Positions 51,362 to 60,350 of a DNA stretch of 64,000 nt are shown here, piece by piece. A model generated the notes under the pieces. That model worked only from the letters and a program-made list of their open reading frames with translations, did no database searches and was not told where the DNA came from. The stretch's first letter is position 1; the number at the start of each line of letters is the position of its first letter. The DNA comes from a virus. The DNA lies in the IMG/VR virus record IMGVR_UViG_3300043434_000833, positions 1-64,000 of that record, one strand, 5' to 3'. The position numbers and the translations under genes are program-made.

Positions 51362-53014
51362 ATGAAAAAAATATTAATCACGGGTTGTTCAGGTCTTTTG
51401 GGGACTTATTTAATAAAAAGATTTTTTAGACATTCGTACGATACTACAATTATTGGTGTCGATATTAATCCACCTAAAATTGATTTAAGCTCAAAAGAAG
51501 ATTTTATATTTGAACAATTAGATTTAACTAAAGATGGTAATGTTGAACATTTATTTGAGAAGTACAAACCAACATTGGTAATCAACGCTTTTGGTATTAA
51601 AGGTTCGCCGGTTAGAGCAAAAGAAAAACCGGTTGATTTTCTTTATCCGTCGTTGAAAATTAATACAGAAATTATTAATCAATCGTATAAACACGATGCT
51701 TGGTTGATTTTTGTTAGTTCTGTGGGTGTTTATTCACCTTCTGAAGTGTTTGTTGAGTCTGATGTTTGGAAAACATTGCCTTCAGAACACGATTGGTACC
51801 CGTCTTGGTCAAAACGTGTGGGTGAATTACTTTTAGAATCCTATAAAGTACAATATGGTTATGATAAATGGTCAATCATTAGGCCAGCTAATATCTTTGG
51901 TGATTATGATGACTTTAGTGGTAATGGAACTGTTATTTCATCAACAATAAAAAAGATTTGGGAAGCAACAGATGAAATAGAATGTTGGGGCGATGGTAGT
52001 CCGATTCGAGATTTTGTTTATGGTGAAGATGTGGCTGAGGCAATTTACAAGATGTACACAAATAAAATTAAGGATGTTGTAAATTTTGGCGCCGGCGAAG
52101 AGATTACAATTAAATCTATGATTGAGTCATTAGTAAAAATAAGTGGGAAAAACTTAACTATTAAATGGGATTCTTCTAAACCTAATGGTGATTTACGTAG
52201 ACAAATGGACGTTACTAAACAAACTCATTACGATTTATTACCAACAATACCTTTTGAACGAGCATTAGAAAGAACATACTATTATTACACCTCACAATTT
52301 AAACCAGAAAATTTAAAATTTAAACCTAAAGAATTGTTTGATAAGGGTTATTATATTGGAACACTTGATGAGATATTTGACGATTATGTTGAATTAGATA
52401 AGTGTATTGAGGAATTAGAAAGAATTTCGGTGACTAAAGAACATTATCGTGCTAGATTAGATTATAATTTAGAACCTGAAGACGAAAGATATGAAGTTGG
52501 GATTACTGAGGATAAAGTAAAAGAAAGGGAAGATTTCATTAAAAAGAATAACAAAATTACCATTCAAAAATGGTGGGAAAGTCAAAGTCCTACAGGTGCA
52601 TTTAACGATATTAAGAAGTATTTCGATGATAAAGTACAATTGTATTTAGAGAAGATTTATCCTGAATCTAAAGGTGTTGGTTCAAATAATAGTAACTTTA
52701 CCCTTTATGAAAATGGTGATTTTATAACTCCACATAGAGATGGGTTTAATGTTTGGAGATATTGTGTTATATTGATTTATCTGACAGATGAAAAAAATTA
52801 TAACGATGGTGGGGGTGAATTAGTTATTGAAGAAAACGGTGTACGTGAGGTAATTAAACCTATTAAAGGTAACTTTTGTATATTAGATTTTACAAGAAAC
52901 AATGCAAATCACGCGGTTAATCACGTTAAAAATGATTTTAGAAGATTTACCTATATAAACTTCTTCCAAAATAAAATTATCTATAATGAAGAAATGGAAA
53001 AAAATAATAAATAA
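51362..53014 (+). CDS. fusion: SDR epimerase plus 2-oxoglutarate/Fe(II) oxygenase, 550 aa
   Basis: Residues 1-about 310: extended SDR with GCSGLLG (8-14), NAFGIKGSPVRA, VSSVGVYSPSE and GDGSPIRDFVYGEDVAEA (210-227). The active-site area reads HDWYPSWSKRVGE: Lys151 is in the normal place but the residue four before it is Pro147, with Tyr146 shifted by one, so catalysis may be altered. Residues about 390-550: dioxygenase with His458 and Asp460 in FITPHRDGFN, IYLTDEKNYNDGGGELVI, and His517/Arg527 in NHAVNHVKNDFRRFTYINF. The join is in frame. A sugar-nucleotide could be epimerised or reduced and then oxidised. Confidence 0.85.
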   Translation: MKKILITGCSGLLGTYLIKRFFRHSYDTTIIGVDINPPKIDLSSKEDFIFEQLDLTKDGNVEHLFEKYKPTLVINAFGIKGSPVRAKEKPVDFLYPSLKINTEIINQSYKHDAWLIFVSSVGVYSPSEVFVESDVWKTLPSEHDWYPSWSKRVGELLLESYKVQYGYDKWSIIRPANIFGDYDDFSGNGTVISSTIKKIWEATDEIECWGDGSPIRDFVYGEDVAEAIYKMYTNKIKDVVNFGAGEEITIKSMIESLVKISGKNLTIKWDSSKPNGDLRRQMDVTKQTHYDLLPTIPFERALERTYYYYTSQFKPENLKFKPKELFDKGYYIGTLDEIFDDYVELDKCIEELERISVTKEHYRARLDYNLEPEDERYEVGITEDKVKEREDFIKKNNKITIQKWWESQSPTGAFNDIKKYFDDKVQLYLEKIYPESKGVGSNNSNFTLYENGDFITPHRDGFNVWRYCVILIYLTDEKNYNDGGGELVIEENGVREVIKPIKGNFCILDFTRNNANHAVNHVKNDFRRFTYINFFQNKIIYNEEMEKNNK

Positions 53015-53016
53015 AA

Positions 53017-53991
53017 ATGATAAATAAAGAATCCAAAATATTAATCACCGGCGGTTCGGGATTAGTAGGACAAAATTTAACCGCAAGATTAATAAATGAA
53101 GGTTATACCAATTTAAGAGTTAACCTACACATTAGAGGTGTGAGAACTGTTTATGATGGTGTTGAATACACTAAACACGATTTAAAAACATATGAAGGTT
53201 GTAAATCAGCTACTGAAGGTGTTGATGTAGTGTTTCACGCAGCCGCTTCTACCTCAAATGCGGTTGATACTGTGGTTGACCCATTGGCTCACGTTACACC
53301 TAACGTGGCAATGAATAATTTTTTAATTGACGCTTCGTGGAGAAATGAGGTTAAACATTATGTATTTATTTCATCAAACACGGTGTACTCACCAAAAGGT
53401 GATGAACCTGTTGTTGAAACTGATTTCTTATTTGATGAACCGTATCCTGTTTATTTTCCAGTTGGTTGGATGAAACGTTATGCTGAGGTTCAGTGTGAAC
53501 TCTATGCAAAATACTTACCACGAAAGATGAAATGTACAGTTATTAGACCGGCAAATTTGTTTGGTCCTCACGATAAGTATGATTTTAATAAATGTCACGT
53601 AACACCCGCAACAATTCGTAAAGTTGCCGATAGAATGGACCCAATACCAGTGTGGGGTGATGGTACCGAATTAAGAGATTTATTATACATCGAGGATTTT
53701 GTTGAAGCATTACAAGTCGTTATGGAAAATGAAACTGAAATGTTCCAAACGTACAACGTTGGTTCTAATAAAGTTTATTCGGTATTGGAAGTATTGGATA
53801 TGATGAAATCAATTGCAGACCACGAAGCTCCTATTGAGTTTATTAGTGGTAAGCCATCAATGATTCCAACACGTAAAATTGATTCAAATAAAATTAACGA
53901 AAAGTTAGGTTGGAAAGCTAAAACACCGATTACGGTTGGGTTATTACAAGCATATAATTGGTATAACAAAAATAAAAACGAATTTAATTAA
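53017..53991 (+). CDS. SDR-type NDP-sugar epimerase/reductase with altered active site, 324 aa
   Basis: Extended SDR: GGSGLVG (residues 12-18), VFHAAASTSNAV, SSNTVYSP, RPANLFGPHDKYD and WGDGTELRDLLYIEDFVEAL. As in the fusion protein upstream, the Tyr before Lys is not at the usual position (YFPVGWMKRYAE: Val occupies it, with a Tyr two residues further upstream). Sequence similarity of this part to the fused SDR suggests a duplication followed by gene fusion. GDP-fucose-synthase-like or another reductase role is possible. Confidence 0.82.
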   Translation: MINKESKILITGGSGLVGQNLTARLINEGYTNLRVNLHIRGVRTVYDGVEYTKHDLKTYEGCKSATEGVDVVFHAAASTSNAVDTVVDPLAHVTPNVAMNNFLIDASWRNEVKHYVFISSNTVYSPKGDEPVVETDFLFDEPYPVYFPVGWMKRYAEVQCELYAKYLPRKMKCTVIRPANLFGPHDKYDFNKCHVTPATIRKVADRMDPIPVWGDGTELRDLLYIEDFVEALQVVMENETEMFQTYNVGSNKVYSVLEVLDMMKSIADHEAPIEFISGKPSMIPTRKIDSNKINEKLGWKAKTPITVGLLQAYNWYNKNKNEFN

Positions 53992-53992
53992 T

Positions 53993-54820
53993 ATGAAAGG
54001 ATTATTATTTGGTGGTTGTTCATTTACTTGGGGGCAGGGTTTGTATTTCTATTCGGATTTGAATAGATTGATTTATCCTGAGAATGAATTTACATATAAA
54101 AGAGAAGATTTGAATGATGCACATTTAAGATTTAAAGATACATTAAGATATCCTCGTTTAGTTGCTAACCATTTTAAAACATTTGAAGTGGTTAAAAATG
54201 TTAATGGTGGAAGTGAAGATGAGACGTTTGATTTCTTTAAAACGATGTTTGAGGTACCTAGACATACCCAATTATCTCACTATCATTTAGATAGATTTGA
54301 TTATGACGATTTTGATTATATAGTTATTCAATTATCTCAAATATGGAGAAATAAATTTTATTTTACGTTAGATGGTGAGGAGGATTTTGCATATGTTTCA
54401 GCAAATAATAATCATCACGGTTATAATTGGGATAGACTTTTAGAATGGTTAACCGTAAACGATGAAACTGTTGAGAATGTAATTGAAACTTTATTCAAAG
54501 AACAACATAAAAGATTATTAAATGAAGTAAAATTTTATGAAGAGAAAGGTATTAAGGTTATAATCTTATCTTGGGAGGATGAATATTATAATATTTTAAA
54601 AAATGATTCTTATTTAATGGAACGTTATATTCGATTAACTTATAAAGATGAAACATACAATACGATTCGTGAAATGCATAATAAAAATCCACATTTAAAG
54701 ATTAAGGGTGATGTTGCATTTTTTGGTGATAATGTGCCAGATGATCATCATCCATCGAAAGAATGTCACGAAGTAATCGCACAAAACATTATAAGAAGAA
54801 TTGAAAGTGAATTAAAATAA
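53993..54820 (+). CDS. SGNH-like protein with GCS motif, 275 aa
   Basis: Starts at ATG 53993 (MKGLLFGGCSFTWGQGLYFY); the family Ser is at GCSFT, again with Cys instead of Asp. The C-terminal block DDHHPSKECHEVIAQNIIRR keeps Asp-x-His. Very similar to the next gene, so it is a local duplicate. A longer form starting at 53936 adds 19 residues without family sequence and would overlap the SDR stop by 56 bp, so it is rejected. Confidence 0.75.
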   Translation: MKGLLFGGCSFTWGQGLYFYSDLNRLIYPENEFTYKREDLNDAHLRFKDTLRYPRLVANHFKTFEVVKNVNGGSEDETFDFFKTMFEVPRHTQLSHYHLDRFDYDDFDYIVIQLSQIWRNKFYFTLDGEEDFAYVSANNNHHGYNWDRLLEWLTVNDETVENVIETLFKEQHKRLLNEVKFYEEKGIKVIILSWEDEYYNILKNDSYLMERYIRLTYKDETYNTIREMHNKNPHLKIKGDVAFFGDNVPDDHHPSKECHEVIAQNIIRRIESELK

Positions 54821-55593
54821 TGAAAGGGATTATATTTGCAGGTTGTTCATTTACTTGGGGACAGGGTTTGTATTTCTATTCAGATTTTCCAAACGTAGTT
54901 ACACAAACTGACGATAACTTTCATCCCGATAAATTAACGGAAGCACATATAAAATTTAAAGATTCTATTAGGTTCCCAAGATTAGTTGCAAATCATTTTA
55001 ATACCATTGAAATTGTAAGAAAACCAAATGGAGGTAATGATAGAATGTCGATGGATTTTATTAATACCATTCTTAATGAAGGTGGAAGTGATGGGAAATA
55101 TCATATTGAAGAAATTGAATATATTATACTTCAAACTTCTCAAATTGTGAGAAATGGTTTTGAATTTATATATAACAACACAAAATATAATATCACGGAT
55201 TCTCATTCCGATAAACCTTTTTCAAATTGGTTAATACAAGAGAATTTAACGTATGATGAATGGTTTTCAAGTTTTTGTCAACAAGTGTTTGATGATATCA
55301 AAAAATTCTTTATATTCTATGAAGAGAAGGGTATCAAAACAAGAATACTGAGTTGGCAGAATGATTTAGTACCATATATTCTAAAGGATGATTTTATGAA
55401 TGAAAGACACATTAAATTAAATTACTCTACGGAAAGATATAATTCAATAGACGACTTAGTAAATAATGTACAGAATATGTTGATTTCAAATGATTATTTT
55501 ACATTCTCTAACCCAATAAACGATAGACACCCTTCTAAATTGTGTCATAAAACTATAGCAAATAGTATCATAACTAACATTAAAAAATTTTAA
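54820..55593 (+). CDS. SGNH-like protein with GCS motif, 257 aa
   Basis: Paralogue of the preceding gene: MKGIIFAGCSFTWGQGLYFY start with GCSFT and a C-terminal NDRHPSKLCHKTIANSI with Asp-x-His. It overlaps the previous stop by one base. Tandem duplication with divergence in the middle parts. Esterase or acyl-transfer activity would be the default guess, but the loss of Asp makes this uncertain. Confidence 0.75.
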   Translation: MKGIIFAGCSFTWGQGLYFYSDFPNVVTQTDDNFHPDKLTEAHIKFKDSIRFPRLVANHFNTIEIVRKPNGGNDRMSMDFINTILNEGGSDGKYHIEEIEYIILQTSQIVRNGFEFIYNNTKYNITDSHSDKPFSNWLIQENLTYDEWFSSFCQQVFDDIKKFFIFYEEKGIKTRILSWQNDLVPYILKDDFMNERHIKLNYSTERYNSIDDLVNNVQNMLISNDYFTFSNPINDRHPSKLCHKTIANSIITNIKKF

Positions 55594-55594
55594 G

Positions 55595-56143
55595 ATGAGT
55601 TCACCTCAATACACCCCATACAAGGACGCACTAACCAATTCGATGACTTACTTAGGTCAACAACCAAACACCGTTTTTATAGGTCAACAAGTCCTTTGGC
55701 ACGGTAACCCAATGAGTACTACTATTGGTGACGTACCTAAAGAAAAATTAATCGAACTTCCTGTTATGGAAGAGTCACAAATGGGTTTATCATTAGGTAT
55801 GGCTATGGCTGGTGATTTTGTTGTGACATTCTATCCTCGATGGGATTTTATTGTTTGTGCAACCAATCAATTAGTTAACCACGTAGATAAAATCGGATTA
55901 ATGAGTCAAGGTAAATGGAACCCTAATATGATTATTCGTTTAGGTAAGGGGTCGGATAAACCATTGGACCCTGGTCACCAGCATAGAGGTGATTATTTTA
56001 GTGAATTTGAATCGATGTGTAGAAATATTACATTTCACGATTTAGGTAAATGGAATAATATTGAAAAAATATATAAAGATGCATATACTAAAGGTGGTAT
56101 TCACGTCATAGTTGAATATCCTGAGTTATATTACGAAGCATAA
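55595..56143 (+). CDS. minimal thiamine-diphosphate enzyme, PYR-domain subunit (E1-beta-like)
   Basis: Partner of the PP-domain subunit at 49480. Seen: LPVMEESQMGLSLGMAMAGD (residues 55-74) with Glu59, the residue that activates ThDP (P-x-x-E....G.A.G.A..G), followed by FVVTFYPRWDFIV and LDPGHQHRGDYFSEF. At 182 residues it lacks the C-terminal transketolase domain of E1-beta. Together the two subunits give a very small heterodimer or heterotetramer, similar in size to sulfopyruvate decarboxylase ComD/ComE. Last gene of the plus-strand operon, followed directly by a terminator. Confidence 0.8.
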   Translation: MSSPQYTPYKDALTNSMTYLGQQPNTVFIGQQVLWHGNPMSTTIGDVPKEKLIELPVMEESQMGLSLGMAMAGDFVVTFYPRWDFIVCATNQLVNHVDKIGLMSQGKWNPNMIIRLGKGSDKPLDPGHQHRGDYFSEFESMCRNITFHDLGKWNNIEKIYKDAYTKGGIHVIVEYPELYYEA

Positions 56144-56168
56144 AAAAAGGGACTTAATGTCCCTTTTT
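56144..56168. terminator. bidirectional intrinsic terminator
   Basis: Perfect 10-bp stem AAAAAGGGAC/GTCCCTTTTT with a TTAAT loop, giving T- and A-runs on both sides, between two convergent operons (stops at 56143 and 56171). Confidence 0.92.
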
Positions 56169-56170
56169 AT

Positions 56171-56596
56171 TTACCCTTCTTGTTCTTTACTTGGCCAACT
56201 AACTTCCCAATCTTTGAAGTCGGCAGCGATACAGTCAATTTTATAATCTTTTCTTCCACCAACAACCTCTTGTATTTTATTTTTCGCAGTATTTCTAATA
56301 CCATTTAATCCGTGTGTTAAGGCCAACATATTTGGACCTTCTTTTCCACTTCTTACATTGGATTCATTGTGCCAAATATGTAAGTTCATCTGAGCACATA
56401 CAATAACGGCTCTCAACATTTCTCCAGTAATGACAACATCTTTTTCACTTAAGATAAGTTGGATGTCGTGAGTGATATCTGCAATTTCTTTAGCATACTC
56501 TTCTTTATGTTCTGTTATGAACACTTCTTTTAATTGTACAATTGATAATCTATCAATTAACTCTGATAACGTTGGTAAAAATCTTCTTTGTTCCAT
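56171..56596 (-). CDS. DUF4254-like hypothetical protein, 141 aa
   Basis: ELIDRLSIVQLKEVFITEHK (residues 12-31) followed by a second helix and QMNLHIWHNESNVRSGKEGP with His/Trp pairs, and GLNGIRNTAKNKIQEVVGGR. The ELIDRLSI start is like DUF4254 proteins, as I recall. All helical, function unknown; sometimes near glycosyltransferases. It lies immediately after the SGNH gene with a 1-bp overlap. Confidence 0.6.
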   Translation of the reverse strand: MEQRRFLPTLSELIDRLSIVQLKEVFITEHKEEYAKEIADITHDIQLILSEKDVVITGEMLRAVIVCAQMNLHIWHNESNVRSGKEGPNMLALTHGLNGIRNTAKNKIQEVVGGRKDYKIDCIAADFKDWEVSWPSKEQEG

Positions 56597-57564
56597 TATA
56601 TTAATTTATTTTCTTTTTTTATTTCTGATAAATAATCATTTTTTATTATAAAATCATACATAGTTTTTGCTATCTCACTATGTCCTTTTATTGATGGGTG
56701 TGCACAAGGTGTAATAAAACCACCTTTTGACATTTTCTTGGACGAATACGCATAATCGTAGTACTTTGCTGATGATTCAACCCCTATTAAATCGTCTCTA
56801 TTTTCCAAATGACATAACATATCCGCAACACAAGGATAACCACCAGGTTTAAGATAATTATCCCAATTAACCATAGTCATCAATGCCGATAAATAATGAA
56901 TATTACCATAAAGATAATTTTTTGGGTCGTCTTTACTACCTTGTATTTTTTTGTAGAAGCTTTCGTTATTATAATCGGTCGAAAACGCACTTGTTAAGAT
57001 TAACTTAGCACCATTTGCTTTACACCAAGTTTGAGCGTCTGTGATGTTTAACAATAGTTCAATTACTGCGGATCTATCTGAATAAACGTGATTTAAATAT
57101 TCTTTCCATAAACCTTTTTCTTTACCTTCATATGAATCACTCGGCCACATTGTTTTAAAATGTACGTGTTGGTTTAGTTCCTTATGTACAAAATCAAATC
57201 TCTCCATACCGGTTAACATAAAAATCACTATTTTTTCTTTAGTGGTTTCCATTTTTAATTCTGGATGTAAATAAAGTTCTTTAACCGCAGCACGATTACC
57301 TCTACCTGTCATACCTAAATTAATTGGTGTGTAATCGGTTAAATGATTTTTACATAATTGGTTCACCCAAGAATTCTCATAAAAAATGTCAAACATTTCT
57401 TTTTCATCTTTCTCGGGAACGTTATTCAAGTCCCAATTATATTTTTCCCATACCTCTTCTGAACAAGACCCCTGTCCTTGTGTAAAACTATCACCAATCC
57501 CAATTATAAATTTTGATTCGGATGTTATTTTTCTAACAATATCGTATTTGTGATAATCAATCAT
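56596..57564 (-). CDS. SGNH hydrolase-like protein, 322 aa
   Basis: Block I IIGIGDSFTQGQGSCSEEVW (residues 20-39, Ser26), block with NLGMTGRGNRAAVKELY (Gly/Asn for oxyanion) and block V CAHPSIKGHSEIAKTMYDF. Longer than the other six relatives and intact. Ends ENKLI with TTAATATAATG overlapping the next gene's start. Likely O-acyl hydrolase or transferase partner. Confidence 0.8.
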   Translation of the reverse strand: MIDYHKYDIVRKITSESKFIIGIGDSFTQGQGSCSEEVWEKYNWDLNNVPEKDEKEMFDIFYENSWVNQLCKNHLTDYTPINLGMTGRGNRAAVKELYLHPELKMETTKEKIVIFMLTGMERFDFVHKELNQHVHFKTMWPSDSYEGKEKGLWKEYLNHVYSDRSAVIELLLNITDAQTWCKANGAKLILTSAFSTDYNNESFYKKIQGSKDDPKNYLYGNIHYLSALMTMVNWDNYLKPGGYPCVADMLCHLENRDDLIGVESSAKYYDYAYSSKKMSKGGFITPCAHPSIKGHSEIAKTMYDFIIKNDYLSEIKKENKLI

Positions 57565-58847
57565 TAAATTAATTTTTTAATTTCATTACCATTAACATAA
57601 GTTTTTAAATTCAAATACGCATCAGGGAATTTAAATAATTTACTAATTAATGTTTCTTGATTAAATTTAATATCTTCTTCCATTGATTTAAACCAATCAA
57701 GTTTATTTTTGATATCGTCAACTTTTTTAATTGACTCAGTAATGTATTGTAATCGTTGGTGTGTTGGTAATGAATCGTAAGTTTGGTCGATGAAATTATC
57801 AAATGTTTTATAACCAATTTTACGCATCATTCTCATACTATCTTTATTACCCATAATAATAAACGGATGATTACAAGCAATTACTTTAAATGTTTTTTCA
57901 CTTAAAAACATTGTTTCATCACTATCACCACAATGCGCCTCACTAATAACCGTCATAAATGTATCCAAACATATCTGGTCATTAAAACGTCTTATGTAGA
58001 AATTATCGTCAAATTCATCATTACGTTTTTCGTGTACTAATAATGGTAACCCGACAGATATTTCATCTATACGTTCATTATTAATCGACTCCCCTTCAAA
58101 ATAATAACCGTGTTTATCAAAGGCGTTCATACTAACCAATCCTTTATCTAACACACCTGATTGATGTAAGTAATTATAAAACCAAACTCTTTGTAATCTT
58201 ATTCTTTTATTAAGACAAGCATACGTTTTAATACTACCTAAATTAGATTCTTTATATTTTATGTGGTCGTCAAAAGTTGGTGGAGGGTCGCCTTTTTTAA
58301 TTTTATCATAACAAACCATACCCATATCCAATTCAAAATGTGCATATGGTATTACCTTCATTCTTTCACTTATATTGTTTTGGTTAGACCATATGTCGTA
58401 CGTTTCATCACATATCATATTACCTGTCACATAAATTAATCTTGTTGGTGATATATTGAATTCAACACATTTTTCGTGTAGATATCCCCATAACCAAGGT
58501 GTTTGATACCCTTCTAAACTTTGGTCTAACATTAAATAAGCTCTTTCATTTCTTAAGTCATTTAAATATTTTTCATTCAAATAATTAAAGAAACACTTAT
58601 CCACTTTTCCATAACCGGTCCAATCATCAGGACTGTGATTTACTGAGGATGGTATAATATACTCGCCGTCAAAATTTTCATCTACCGAATAGTAATTCAT
58701 TTCACCGTTCACACCATTTAATGAACAATATATACTAACTGCAGTTAATAGTGGTGATATACCATATATCAATTGTCCTGACGTATTTATGTCAGGACAA
58801 GATGTAAAATTTCTTAATGCCTCTTTATCTTCAAAAACAAAATTCAT
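57564..58847 (-). CDS. SEKTFKP-family protein (divergent member), 427 aa
   Basis: Seen: SLGSIKTYACLNKRIRLQRV-like central block around 210-229; C-terminal FLSEKTFKVIACNHPFIIMG followed by NKDSMRMMRKIGYKTFDNFI and DQTYDSLPTHQRLQY. The blocks follow the family order but the central part is weak. It lies between an SGNH gene and a twitch radical SAM gene and shares a base with each. Possibly a GT-B transferase. Confidence 0.65.
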   Translation of the reverse strand: MNFVFEDKEALRNFTSCPDINTSGQLIYGISPLLTAVSIYCSLNGVNGEMNYYSVDENFDGEYIIPSSVNHSPDDWTGYGKVDKCFFNYLNEKYLNDLRNERAYLMLDQSLEGYQTPWLWGYLHEKCVEFNISPTRLIYVTGNMICDETYDIWSNQNNISERMKVIPYAHFELDMGMVCYDKIKKGDPPPTFDDHIKYKESNLGSIKTYACLNKRIRLQRVWFYNYLHQSGVLDKGLVSMNAFDKHGYYFEGESINNERIDEISVGLPLLVHEKRNDEFDDNFYIRRFNDQICLDTFMTVISEAHCGDSDETMFLSEKTFKVIACNHPFIIMGNKDSMRMMRKIGYKTFDNFIDQTYDSLPTHQRLQYITESIKKVDDIKNKLDWFKSMEEDIKFNQETLISKLFKFPDAYLNLKTYVNGNEIKKLI

Positions 58848-60304
58848 TATTCTGTTGGTTTATTATAGTTATCAACATCCGATTCGTATATACCAGCTTC
58901 GTAATGTGTTATTCTACCATCGGTAACTTTTCTGTCAGGTATTGATTGGTCAACAACAAGTGAGTCGTACCAATCGGCAATTTCAGGGAAAGTCTCTTGG
59001 AAATTCTTATTTCTACGAATATCGTATTGGGTGTAAAAACTTTTGAAATCGTGGAATTGCATTTCCATATCCAACTCAGTAGTATTATGACCTCTATTAA
59101 CAACTTCAATGTAATCGATTAATCTTTCAATTTGAGCACCTTCGTGCATATTAATTAATGGATTCTTTTTATGTTTTCTCCACCACATTGATAACTTACC
59201 GTGTAATTCATATTTAATATCGTCAGGTAAAGTTAGTGGGGACATAAATGAAGGCCATCTTAAAATATTGAAATCAACAATTGGTTTATGAGTACCGTAT
59301 TGTTTCTTTAATTTCAACATATCATCTAAGAATTCAGTGATACTAAACAAACATAAACTATTGATTGTCATCATAATAACAACTTGTCTGATATTTGCGT
59401 TTTCAATTACTTTAACCAAATTTTCTCTCCATAAATCGTAATTTAAACCATCGCGAATATATTCGGCTTGTTCACCATAAGCCTCACAACTTGTATATAT
59501 ATCAAATTCTTTAACATCAATTTCGTGCGTGATGTTAACAAGTTTATCTAACGTTGCTTGATTTAAACCTAAATTAGAATTAATCGCAAGTCTTAAATTT
59601 GGTGATGGATGTTTTTTCATTGTTTCCATAAAAGCCCAAAAATTATGACTTTGTGAAGGTTCTCCTCCTGTGATTCTAATCTCTTCTAATGTTTGAGATA
59701 ATTCAGGCCACCACTCAAGAAACGCATTTACATAAGGGTTATCTCCGGCGTATTTTCCATACATTTCAGACCAAGAACCATCAGCATAATATGCACCTGC
59801 ACTCGATGTTTTAAATTTTTGATATGCTCCGTTGTTCTTTATATCTTTACCCCAAGCTGTACTATAACCTGAATTACAATAACTACAAGCAAATTGACAT
59901 ATACGGTCAAAACTTACTTCTACAGTTTTCAAAGGAATATCTTGATCCCAAGGAATGTGTTTAAGTGCTTCAATATCCTCTTCCTTATAAATTTGACTTT
60001 TATATACACGGTCAGAAATGTTATTTCTACCGATGTCTTCAATTTTCCAACAGTAAGAACATTCAGCAGGTTTAACACCTGTTAACATCATACGACGCAT
60101 TTCTTTTTTATGTTTCGTATTATGTAATGCCGATGGATTTGTTTTAATCTCCTCTAAATCAATAGGATGTGGTAATGGTAAATGACAAGAATTAGTAAAT
60201 CCGTGTCCAAGGTGGAGACTTGCGTTGTACCATTTCGCAGCACAAAAACTACAACTTATTGAGTTTAGGTTTTTATCTCTCCAATTACTTAATTGTTCTG
60301 ACAT
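58847..60304 (-). CDS. twitch-type radical SAM protein, 485 aa
   Basis: Radical SAM enzymes use a [4Fe-4S] cluster and SAM to form a 5'-deoxyadenosyl radical. Seen: cluster motif ICQFACSYCNS with Cys136, Cys140 and Cys143; TGGEPSQSHNF for SAM binding; and extra cysteines at 18, 21, 40, 82 and 85 (CSFCAAKW and CSYCW) that may hold an auxiliary cluster. The phage 'twitch domain' group fits its length. Reaction unknown; peptide or sugar modification is possible. Transcribed after the LamG-twitch protein. Confidence 0.85.
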   Translation of the reverse strand: MSEQLSNWRDKNLNSISCSFCAAKWYNASLHLGHGFTNSCHLPLPHPIDLEEIKTNPSALHNTKHKKEMRRMMLTGVKPAECSYCWKIEDIGRNNISDRVYKSQIYKEEDIEALKHIPWDQDIPLKTVEVSFDRICQFACSYCNSGYSTAWGKDIKNNGAYQKFKTSSAGAYYADGSWSEMYGKYAGDNPYVNAFLEWWPELSQTLEEIRITGGEPSQSHNFWAFMETMKKHPSPNLRLAINSNLGLNQATLDKLVNITHEIDVKEFDIYTSCEAYGEQAEYIRDGLNYDLWRENLVKVIENANIRQVVIMMTINSLCLFSITEFLDDMLKLKKQYGTHKPIVDFNILRWPSFMSPLTLPDDIKYELHGKLSMWWRKHKKNPLINMHEGAQIERLIDYIEVVNRGHNTTELDMEMQFHDFKSFYTQYDIRRNKNFQETFPEIADWYDSLVVDQSIPDRKVTDGRITHYEAGIYESDVDNYNKPTE

Positions 60305-60350
60305 ATTTGTCTTTTTTGTTAATATAAACTTTTTTATTGGTATTTTAAAA

